DNA from: Pseudomonadota bacterium
GTDB taxonomy: Bacteria; Bdellovibrionota; Oligoflexia; Oligoflexales; Oligoflexaceae
Length of the DNA: 7,007 nt
Direction of reading: 5' to 3'
Assembly: GCA_029556045.1 (NCBI GenBank)
Contig: JAKQGS010000376.1
Span: forward strand, 1-7,007
The position numbers and the translations under genes were made by a program. Below, piece after piece: positions 1 through 5,583 of this stretch. Under the pieces are notes generated by a model. That model saw only the letters and a list, made by a program, of their open reading frames with translations. It ran no database searches and was not told the origin of the DNA. Each line of letters opens with the position of its first letter. The first letter of the stretch is position 1.

Positions 1-72
1 CAGGGTGGCGATCAGTGCTGCAAAGGACAGTCGCGGCAGTAGGGGCGAACGAGTTCGGCCAGGCAGTGCCAT
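1..72 (-). CDS. 5' end of a divergent gene with a signal-peptide or membrane-anchor N-terminus (cut by window edge)
   Basis: Only the first 24 codons are present, reading leftward off the window. The peptide starts MALPGRTRS, has several Arg, and then becomes hydrophobic (LSFAALIATL). This is the layout of a Sec signal peptide or a first transmembrane segment. I chose the ATG at 72-70 because an AGGA Shine-Dalgarno (minus strand, 82-79) lies 6 nt upstream. An in-frame ATG at 87 has no ribosome site. The gene diverges from the MFS exporter at 249 and may share regulation with it. A periplasmic or membrane partner is possible, but nothing here identifies the product. It could be a chance ORF, though the paired SD and hydrophobic N-terminus argue against that. 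Confidence 0.5.
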   Translation of the reverse strand, partial: MALPGRTRSPLLPRLSFAALIATL

Positions 73-248
73 GGGAATTCCTGTCATCGGTTAAAAGATG
101 CATAACATGGTACACTTTATTTCCTAAAATGGCAGGCCGAATTGTCAATTGTGGCCGAATTGTGTTTGTCAGGATATTTGCTATCCGGCGACTGAGTAAA
201 ACCGTAAAATACGAGCCAGTCGGTCAACATTTACGGGGACAGCATTTC
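73..248. promoter_or_regulatory. Divergent intergenic control region
   Basis: This 176-bp region lies between two divergent gene starts and is more A+T-rich than its flanks. On the minus strand an exact TTGACA (plus 143-148) could be the -35 box for the left gene, but the -10 at 16-bp spacing (TAGGAA, plus 121-126) is poor. On the plus strand the exporter has a GGGGA ribosome site at 235-239, 9 nt before its ATG. TAAAAT at 205-210 resembles a -10 box but has no matching -35. The open frame that extends the exporter upstream to position 15 runs through this region and is not taken as coding. The repeat block at 135-163 overlaps the TTGACA, as a repressor operator would. Confidence 0.45.
135..163. 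repeat. Operator-like repeat block with AATTG/CAATT half-sites
   Basis: GGCCGAATTGT occurs twice in direct orientation, at 135-145 and 153-163, 18 bp apart. Between and within the copies, AATTG-T-CAATT (140-150) is an inverted repeat with 5-bp arms and a 1-nt centre. CAATT at 146-150 and AATTG at 158-162 form a second inverted pair. Alternating half-sites in a divergent promoter region suggest binding of a dimeric regulator. The regulator is unknown and no regulator gene is visible in the window. Confidence 0.45.
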
Positions 249-1469
249 ATGGTCTTTCGTTCCTTTACACCACGCGAAAAAGCTCTTCTGTTATCACTGG
301 CGGCGGTTCACTTTACTCATATCGTGGATTTTGTGGTGATGATGCCTCTCGGCCCCCAGTTGATGCGGGCCTTTGATGTGGATCCCCATCAGTTTGGTAT
401 GCTGGTTTCATCCTATTCGTTTGCCGCAGGTTTTTCCGGTATTTTGGGATCGTTTCTCATGGACCGTTTTGATCGTAAAAAGAGCCTGCTGTTCCTCTAC
501 GGCGGATTTTGCCTGGGCACTCTGGCTTGCGGACTGGCGGATACTTATCTGTCTCTGAAAATCGCCCGCATCATCACGGGCCTGTTTGGAGGCCTGATGT
601 CCTCCCTGATTTTTGTTTTTGTGGGGGATAGCATCCCCGTCGAACGTCGAGGGGCCGCCATGGGAATTGTGATGACCGCCTTTGCGGTGGCTTCGATTTT
701 TGGCATTCCCGCCAGCCTGTTTCTGGCGCAAAAATGGGGGTGGCATGTTCCATTTTTGGTGCTGGGTGTTCTCTCGATGATTCTTTGGGGAATATCCTTC
801 AAAGCCGTACCGTCCGTGGCGGGGCATTTACAGAAGGAGCTGCCGCCACTCAAAATCAAAAATGTTCTGCAGGTGATCGAAAACCGTCAGCAACTCATGG
901 CCATCACCATGATGATTCTGCTGATTCTGGGTCAATTCAGCATCATTCCTTTTATCAGTCCGTCCCTGGTGGCTAATGCGGGATTACGGGAGGATCAGCT
1001 GCCGCAGTTTTATCTGATCGGGGGCCTGGTCTCCATTGTGGCATCTCCCACCGTGGGCCGTCTGGTGGATCGTTTTGGGGCGCGACGCATTTTAACCATC
1101 ATGGGGCTGGTGTCGATCCTGCCATTTTGGATCGTGACCAATCTTGGGCCGCAGCCCACCTGGGTGATCATGACGGTGGGAGTGGCGTTTTTTGTGGTGA
1201 TGTCCGGACGCATGGTGCCGGCGGTGACCCTGATGACGGGTACGGTGCCGCCGCAAAAACGGGGGAGCTTCATGAGCATCTCCGCGGGCATTCAGCAATT
1301 TGCGTCCGCCAGTGCATCGTACCTGGCAGGGATTATCGTGACAAAGGCTCCGGATGGCCGGCTTTTAAACTATCCGCGGGTTGGGATGATGGGGGTCATC
1401 TTGACATTGGTGGTGGTGGCTTTTGTGAATTCCTCCTCCTTTCGTTCAAAGGTAGCGGTACAGCATTAA
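249..1469 (+). CDS. MFS transporter, DHA1-type drug/sugar efflux permease
   Basis: The product is a 406-residue inner-membrane protein with about 12 hydrophobic segments, the usual size for a major facilitator superfamily exporter. The N-half motif A is at residues 67-78 (G, DR, DRKK), in the loop between TM2 and TM3. Its C-half counterpart is GRLVDRFGARR at 270-280, which shows the internal two-fold repeat. TM1 carries an acidic residue, Asp27. A hydrophilic linker at about 188-215 separates the two halves. MFS proteins of this type are proton-coupled antiporters for drugs or small metabolites; the substrate cannot be read from sequence. I chose the ATG at 249 because GGGGA (235-239) precedes it. 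The frame is open upstream to 15, but that extension is not membrane-like and crosses the operator-like repeats. The gene appears monocistronic and ends at a strong terminator. Confidence 0.9.
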   Translation: MVFRSFTPREKALLLSLAAVHFTHIVDFVVMMPLGPQLMRAFDVDPHQFGMLVSSYSFAAGFSGILGSFLMDRFDRKKSLLFLYGGFCLGTLACGLADTYLSLKIARIITGLFGGLMSSLIFVFVGDSIPVERRGAAMGIVMTAFAVASIFGIPASLFLAQKWGWHVPFLVLGVLSMILWGISFKAVPSVAGHLQKELPPLKIKNVLQVIENRQQLMAITMMILLILGQFSIIPFISPSLVANAGLREDQLPQFYLIGGLVSIVASPTVGRLVDRFGARRILTIMGLVSILPFWIVTNLGPQPTWVIMTVGVAFFVVMSGRMVPAVTLMTGTVPPQKRGSFMSISAGIQQFASASASYLAGIIVTKAPDGRLLNYPRVGMMGVILTLVVVAFVNSSSFRSKVAVQH

Positions 1470-1472
1470 AAA

Positions 1473-1506
1473 TCCCCGATCCAGTGAATGGATCGGGGAC
1501 TTTTTT
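1473..1506. terminator. Bidirectional intrinsic terminator between convergent genes
   Basis: TCCCCGATCC (1473-1482) pairs perfectly with GGATCGGGGA (1490-1499) around a 7-nt loop. T6 follows at 1501-1506 on the plus strand. On the minus strand the stem is followed by T5 (plus A5 at 1468-1472). It therefore suits both the MFS exporter, whose stop codon lies inside the A-tract, and the outer-membrane protein gene arriving from the right. Confidence 0.9.
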
Positions 1507-1507
1507 C

Positions 1508-1557
1508 GAAGTGTCATGAGCGGGTGAATATCTCCACACCGCTCCGTGGTTCACTTC
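1508..1557 (-). other. Additional imperfect hairpin after the outer-membrane protein gene
   Basis: GAAGTG (1508-1513) is complementary to CACTTC (1552-1557). Nested inside, GAGCGG (1518-1523) is complementary to CCGCTC (1539-1544). In the minus-strand transcript this two-part hairpin lies directly after the stop codon and before the main terminator. It could protect the 3' end of an abundant mRNA or assist termination. It is short and the role is inferred. Confidence 0.35.
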
Positions 1558-1558
1558 A

Positions 1559-2575
1559 TTAGAAGCGCATGCCGCCGAAAACAGAGATTTTGGTGTCGGT
1601 GTTTTCAACTTTGACTTTGGTGTCAGCAGTATTGGTGTACTCACGATCGCCAGTGGAGTAAGCCAGGCCGCCGCCGGTTTCCCAGTTGGTAGCTGGGCGA
1701 TAGATAGCGTTGGCTTCGATACCGGTGCTGTTCACGGGAGCACGGTAGCCGTTGAATAGCTCCTCATCAGCGGCGCCGCGGTAAGCCAGGATGCCTTCGA
1801 CTTTCAGTTCGTCCATCGGCATCATTTCCACAAAAGCCTTCACGGACATTTTGTCAGCGGTTTCCAGACCGTCTTTGCCGTATTTGCCGTCAACCCAGGT
1901 TGATTCCGCAGCGGTAAAGTCGGAGTTGGAGATGGCGCCACCGAAAGCCATGGTGTTATTCATGGCATAACGACCATGAACCGTTGTCTTGGCGGGGAGG
2001 TGACGTTCGATAGTGCCGGCGCTGCCGGTGTTTTCTTCATCCACTTCGGTGGCGTGAGCCAGACCGATTTCCAGAGCGTCGGCTTTCCACATGGCGCCCA
2101 GTTTGGTCTGGTTGAAGTCGATGTCGGAGTCCGTTCCGGGAGCATCCAATTTGTCCGTCACAACCGCATGGGAAAGACCAACGGTAATGTCGGCGGGAAG
2201 CTGATAGGCGAATTCCGGTTGAAATACGGTGCGGGAGTTGGTGATGTCAACATCGTCAACTTTCGTGGTCAGGCTGTTGGCGGTGACACCAAAAACAAAG
2301 GGAGCTGCATCGGACTTGTAGTAAGCCGCGCCTTTGATGGCGTTGGTGGTGAGGTCCGTGGTGGTGCCTGCTTTTTTTGAATCAAAGCTGGTTTGAGACA
2401 GGGTCAGATCTGCCTTGGACATGTCGAAGTTCATGATCTGGGCTGGAGACATCGCCAGCTCACCGTTGGACATGTACTGGTTGTTCAGACCCAGGTTCAG
2501 ACCGGTTGTTTCAACGGCCATGGCGCTGGAAGCCAATCCCATTGCTGCAACAGTCAAGAAAGCGCTACGTTTCAT
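1559..2575 (-). CDS. Outer-membrane beta-barrel (porin-like) protein, unrecognised family
   Basis: The product has 338 residues. Residues 1-20 form a Sec signal peptide: MKR, a hydrophobic stretch, then AMA before VETT. The mature chain has no cysteine. It is rich in Gly, Thr, Asn, Asp and Ala and shows alternating polar and apolar strands with short acidic turns. It ends in Phe (GGMRF), the C-terminal aromatic signal that the Bam machinery recognises in barrel proteins. The size suits a 12-16-strand channel, but the strand count was not computed. I chose the ATG at 2575, not 2593, because AGGAG lies 6 nt before it and the signal peptide then starts correctly. The near-consensus promoter and good ribosome site suggest high expression. 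No specific porin family was recognised, so substrate or adhesive role is unknown. Confidence 0.8.
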   Translation of the reverse strand: MKRSAFLTVAAMGLASSAMAVETTGLNLGLNNQYMSNGELAMSPAQIMNFDMSKADLTLSQTSFDSKKAGTTTDLTTNAIKGAAYYKSDAAPFVFGVTANSLTTKVDDVDITNSRTVFQPEFAYQLPADITVGLSHAVVTDKLDAPGTDSDIDFNQTKLGAMWKADALEIGLAHATEVDEENTGSAGTIERHLPAKTTVHGRYAMNNTMAFGGAISNSDFTAAESTWVDGKYGKDGLETADKMSVKAFVEMMPMDELKVEGILAYRGAADEELFNGYRAPVNSTGIEANAIYRPATNWETGGGLAYSTGDREYTNTADTKVKVENTDTKISVFGGMRF

Positions 2576-2581
2576 GAAACA

Positions 2582-2586
2582 CTCCT
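2582..2586 (-). promoter_or_regulatory. Ribosome-binding site of the outer-membrane protein gene
   Basis: Minus-strand AGGAG ends 6 nt before the ATG at 2575. It decides that start over an in-frame ATG six codons upstream, which would place a Cys-containing extension ahead of the signal peptide. Confidence 0.8.
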
Positions 2587-2632
2587 TTAACAATTAGTTT
2601 TCTCATCCTCATGCTTTTTAAAAGCTTTGATT

Positions 2633-2661
2633 TTTATAGGTGTCATCCAGACAAAGGTCAA
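2633..2661 (-). promoter_or_regulatory. Sigma-70 promoter of the outer-membrane protein gene
   Basis: On the minus strand TTGACC (plus 2656-2661) matches the -35 consensus at 5 of 6. TATAAA (plus 2633-2638) matches the -10 at 5 of 6. The spacer is exactly 17 bp. Predicted transcription starts near 2626, giving a leader of about 50 nt. The leader begins with the near-palindrome GCTTTTTAAAAGC (2613-2625), which could form a small 5' hairpin. Confidence 0.75.
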
Positions 2662-2677
2662 CATTTTTAGGTAGATT

Positions 2678-2711
2678 GACCAGATGGCCGAATTATTCCA
2701 TTCGTCTGGTC
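2678..2711. promoter_or_regulatory. Inverted repeat between divergent genes, possible operator
   Basis: GACCAGA (2678-2684) and TCTGGTC (2705-2711) are perfect 7-bp arms 20 bp apart. They lie about 17 bp upstream of the -35 box of the outer-membrane protein gene and about 120 bp upstream of the oxygenase start. A further CCAGA half-site occurs at 2647-2651, in the promoter spacer. The position suits a regulator of either gene. No clear promoter for the oxygenase was found in the rest of this 256-bp intergenic region. Confidence 0.35.
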
Positions 2712-2831
2712 TGTGACTACGAAATAGGCTAAATTGCGAATCTCCCCGTGTTTTCAGGCCCCGGGATCGTTGGCGAGCTGTGGATAATTGCATGGGGTGC
2801 TATGGGTATTAAAGACCACCAGAGAGGCCAC

Positions 2832-3479
2832 ATGAATCCACTCACCAGTGCCATGGACGAAATCATCGCGCAATTGAACCACCAAAGTTGGGCGGTTTCG
2901 CCGACCCTGATTCCGCGGACACTGAGTCAGGAGCTTTTAGAAACACTGATGCGAAGGGATGCGACGGGTGGCTTTCATTCCGCCGCCATTGGGCAGGGGG
3001 ATCATCGGACGGTAACAGAGGGGATCCGAGGTGATCGTATCCAATGGTTGGATGTCAGCGATCAGTCCGGGCCGATGGGAGAATATTGGGATATCATCCG
3101 TGCTTTGCGGGATCAGGTGCGGCAACAGTTTTTTTTGAATCTCACCAGTTATGAGGCGCATTTTGCAGTGTACCCGGCAAATGCCCGCTATCAAAAGCAT
3201 CTGGATCAGTTCAAAGGGGATGATGGTCGCCAGCTATCCACCATCCTGTTTCTGAATGCCGATTGGCATGATCGGGATGAGGGACAATTGGTGCTCTATG
3301 ATCGGGATGATCCTGCCAGGGAATCCGGACGGATCAAACCCAATCTGGGGACCTTTGCCTGCTTTTTTAGCCGGGAGATCTGGCATGAGGTGCTTCCTCC
3401 CCGACGTGAGCGCCGCTCTCTGACGGGATGGTTCAAATCGGTGGATCGGCAAAAGGATCCAACAGCCCCCCTATTTTAA
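2832..3479 (+). CDS. 2-oxoglutarate/Fe(II)-dependent oxygenase, prolyl-4-hydroxylase/SM-20-like
   Basis: The product is a 215-residue soluble, cytoplasmic protein. The double-stranded beta-helix signature is visible: Fe(II) ligands His123-x-Asp125 (in YQKHLDQF) and His185 (in EIWHEVLP), and the 2-oxoglutarate-binding Arg195 in RRSLTGWF. The strands between them (STILFLN, EGQLVLY, GTFACFF) follow the P4H/EGL-9/SM-20 order. Such enzymes hydroxylate prolyl residues using O2 and 2-oxoglutarate. The bacterial member PPHD of Pseudomonas acts on elongation factor Tu, a plausible but untested target here. I chose the ATG at 2832 because GAGG (2824-2827) precedes it. The frame is open back to an ATG at 2748, but that extension lacks family-like sequence. 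The gene is divergent from the outer-membrane protein gene and convergent with the pilin cluster, so it seems to be transcribed alone. Confidence 0.85.
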   Translation: MNPLTSAMDEIIAQLNHQSWAVSPTLIPRTLSQELLETLMRRDATGGFHSAAIGQGDHRTVTEGIRGDRIQWLDVSDQSGPMGEYWDIIRALRDQVRQQFFLNLTSYEAHFAVYPANARYQKHLDQFKGDDGRQLSTILFLNADWHDRDEGQLVLYDRDDPARESGRIKPNLGTFACFFSREIWHEVLPPRRERRSLTGWFKSVDRQKDPTAPLF

Positions 3480-3483
3480 GGGG
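3468..3483. terminator. Weak hairpin between convergent oxygenase and VWA-pilin genes
   Basis: CCCCT (3468-3472) pairs with AGGGG (3479-3483) around a 6-nt A/T loop that includes part of the oxygenase stop codon. Only 20 bp separate the two stop codons. No good T-run follows on either strand, so this is at best a poor terminator. Confidence 0.25.
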
Positions 3484-3499
3484 TCTTGCATCCGCGCCT

Positions 3500-4780
3500 T
3501 TATGGCTTGCGACAGATGATGCTGGAAATAGAAGCAAAAGCCTTTTGCAGTGCGTTGTTATCCGCGGCATAAAAATAATTGCTGGGGGATGAGGCGATCG
3601 ACTGCAGCATGCGGGCATCGGCGTTGGAGCCAAATCCTATAGTCCAGATGTGGATGTCGGCTTTTTTGATGGCTTCTGCCACGGCCGCAGGAGCGGGACC
3701 CGTGTTATGCCAGCCGTCGCTGAGGAAAATGATCCCTTTAGGATTCTTTCCGTTGCCGGCTTTGATATAATCCATGGCCTTTTCCAGGCCATCGGTCATA
3801 TTGGTCATACCATTGGCCTTTAGGCCGTCGATACGGTTATTGAGATTGTTCCAGTTATTGCTGGGGGCCAGTTCGGATGTCGCCTTGGAGTTAAAGGTGA
3901 CGAGTCCGCCCTCGTCCTTGGTCTTGAGTTGGTTGATCAGAGTCTTGGCACTGCTCTTGGCGCCACCGATTTTGTTCTGGCCGTTCATTGACCCCGAGGT
4001 GTCAAGCACTGAAATCAGGGTGAGGGGCTCCGCACAGAAGTTAGTGACCTTCATGCATTTAAGCTGTCCATCACCGGTTAGACCAAAGGCCACCTCACCG
4101 GGTTCACAGGTGGAGGCATAGAGACTGGCCACGGGGGTATCGCAGAGCAACCGCCCCTTGGCATCAACACCGGTGACATACTGCCCGCTGGGGCAGCTGA
4201 AAATGGAAAAGCTGGCGCTTCCCACCCTGTCCTTGAACATACGTCCCCTGAACGCCCGGGTATCGTTTTGATGGATTACATAAGACGTGGCGATCTCATC
4301 CGCTTGCGGGCATGGGGAGGCGGCTCCTTCCGGACAACTGATCTCATATTTGACGGAAACTTCGATCAGGCACTTTTTAGACGGTCCCTTGCAGGGTTTG
4401 CCATAAAGATCAAAGTAACCGGATACCTTGTCGCCAGTGGAATTATAGAGCTGATAGGTCTGGGAAAAACCTTCCGTATGACGACATGACCCACCGACCA
4501 TACAGCGATAGAGGTCGCTGGAGGTGGGAGCTTTGGTGGCGGACACATAAAGGGCTTGACGGGCCGAAGCAGAGTTTTTGACGCGATCCTCCAGCATGGT
4601 GAGGCGATTATACATCCGCACCATCTTCAGGGCTTTCATCCGATCATCCATGCGTTTGAGGGAGAATCCCACACCAGTGAGGATGACTCCGGCAATGATC
4701 ACGACAGTAATCAGGGAGAACCCGTCTTCCCGTCGCCAATCCAGAATGTCCCTGGCCGTTACCAGTTTTTCTTGACGCAT
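3500..4780 (-). CDS. Modular minor pilin: prepilin N-terminus fused to a C-terminal VWA domain
   Basis: The product has 426 residues. The leader ends at Gly20 (RREDG) before FSLITVVIIAGVILTG, the prepilin-peptidase site and hydrophobic helix of a type IV pilin. Position +5 is Thr25, not Glu. Residues about 45-190 form a pilin-like body with cysteines at 93, 99, 130, 137, 149 and 157. Two 18-residue Cys loops follow (196-213 and 225-242). Residues 250-423 are a von Willebrand A domain with a complete MIDAS: DTSGS (Asp260, Ser262, Ser264), Thr326 and Asp355. Cys249 and Cys423 bracket it and may form a closing disulphide. VWA domains bind proteins through a metal ion, so an adhesive pilus-tip role is likely; Streptococcus sanguinis PilB is a known VWA-modular pilin. 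The start overlaps the preceding gene by 22 bp, suggesting coupled translation. It is the last gene of the cluster. Confidence 0.85.
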   Translation of the reverse strand: MRQEKLVTARDILDWRREDGFSLITVVIIAGVILTGVGFSLKRMDDRMKALKMVRMYNRLTMLEDRVKNSASARQALYVSATKAPTSSDLYRCMVGGSCRHTEGFSQTYQLYNSTGDKVSGYFDLYGKPCKGPSKKCLIEVSVKYEISCPEGAASPCPQADEIATSYVIHQNDTRAFRGRMFKDRVGSASFSIFSCPSGQYVTGVDAKGRLLCDTPVASLYASTCEPGEVAFGLTGDGQLKCMKVTNFCAEPLTLISVLDTSGSMNGQNKIGGAKSSAKTLINQLKTKDEGGLVTFNSKATSELAPSNNWNNLNNRIDGLKANGMTNMTDGLEKAMDYIKAGNGKNPKGIIFLSDGWHNTGPAPAAVAEAIKKADIHIWTIGFGSNADARMLQSIASSPSNYFYAADNNALQKAFASISSIICRKP

Positions 4781-5571
4781 GATAGTTTTCCGTCTTTATC
4801 CAGTTTGTTGATCGCATGTTGATCCTTGGGGTCGCCGGCATTGTTTTCTGTGCGGCAATCCCGAGGCTCCACTTTGAATTTGTTGCCTCCTTTGAAGTTA
4901 TCGGCATCCGCGTATTTCACCTTGTTGGCTTTGGTGCATAACACCTTGCCGCTGAAACCGATCCCACGCAGGATCTGGTCGCTGGAAGGACATCGCAGGG
5001 CATAAGCGTTGGCGGCCGTCGGTTGTTCCACCACCATTTCCACCAGATTGGAACGATACGATTTACCGGTTTTCACATCTTTGAGGTTGAACTTAACCGC
5101 AAGATGGGTGGGAAAGACGCAGGTGGCCTTGCCACTGCAGTAGGTGATAACTTCCGTCAGGATCTGGAATGACCGACAGCTATTCTGCAGGCAGGGGCTA
5201 CCATCCTTGGAATAGTACACCGACTTACCAGCAAATGGGGTGCTCTGTTTATTAACATAAAAACTAACTGGGTACTTGGCCTTATCAGTACACAACCCCG
5301 AGCCTTTGACGCAGTTGATCAGCTTGGAAATTCCTGATTTGGCAACGGTATAACGAACGTTGGCATCGTTTGAAAAAATTTTAAAAAGGTTTAACTCCAG
5401 GGCATCGGCGGTCTGAAATTCCTGCATGCTGCGCAACGAATGGTTTACGTTTTTCATATGAAACGATCCTCCCACGATCACCACTCCCAAGATTCCCATG
5501 GCGATAACCGCTTCGATCATGGTGATCCCACGTTCGCAGGAATTCAGTTGGTGGAGCGGCAAAAACCTCAT
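4759..5571 (-). CDS. PilV-like minor pilin (prepilin-type N-terminal domain)
   Basis: The product has 270 residues. A 15-residue leader (ending ERG) precedes ITMIEAVIAMGILGVVIVGG, with the conserved Glu at +5 (Glu20). This is the only one of the three pilins here to keep it. The hydrophobic helix resembles PilV/GspI-class minor pilins. The body has cysteines at 87, 94, 127, 132, 145 and 151, spaced like those of its two neighbours. Two C-terminal Cys loops follow (194-212 and 239-265). The protein is exported and should be assembled in the inner membrane into a pilus or pseudopilus, with disulphides formed in the periplasm. The start at 5571 lies 12 nt after the previous stop codon, and an AGGA site overlaps that TAG. 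Its 3' end overlaps the VWA-pilin start by 22 bp. The length exceeds a typical 150-180-residue minor pilin because of the Cys loops. Confidence 0.85.
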   Translation of the reverse strand: MRFLPLHQLNSCERGITMIEAVIAMGILGVVIVGGSFHMKNVNHSLRSMQEFQTADALELNLFKIFSNDANVRYTVAKSGISKLINCVKGSGLCTDKAKYPVSFYVNKQSTPFAGKSVYYSKDGSPCLQNSCRSFQILTEVITYCSGKATCVFPTHLAVKFNLKDVKTGKSYRSNLVEMVVEQPTAANAYALRCPSSDQILRGIGFSGKVLCTKANKVKYADADNFKGGNKFKVEPRDCRTENNAGDPKDQHAINKLDKDGKLSCVKKNW

Positions 5572-5583
5572 AAATTTCCGATC

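Noticed and set aside
15..248. In-frame N-terminal extension of the MFS exporter starting at 15
   Set aside because: The added 78 residues are basic and not membrane-like, they cross the operator-like repeats, and the ATG at 249 has its own GGGGA ribosome site followed by a normal MFS N-terminus.
408..859. Minus-strand open frames of 139 and 104 residues inside the exporter
   Set aside because: They lie antisense to a clear transporter, are rich in Gly, His, Lys and Arg with no domain, and have no ribosome site. They are shadows.
1127..1519. 130-residue plus-strand open frame over the end of the exporter
   Set aside because: It is an alternative frame of the exporter that reads through the terminator and shows low-complexity Gly-rich sequence.
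1976..2380. 134-residue plus-strand open frame within the outer-membrane protein gene
   Set aside because: It is antisense to a gene with signal peptide, promoter and terminator, and its composition is that of a shadow frame.
2748..2831. Upstream start for the oxygenase
   Set aside because: The 28 added residues show no family-like sequence, and the ATG at 2832 has a closer ribosome site and gives a family-typical length.
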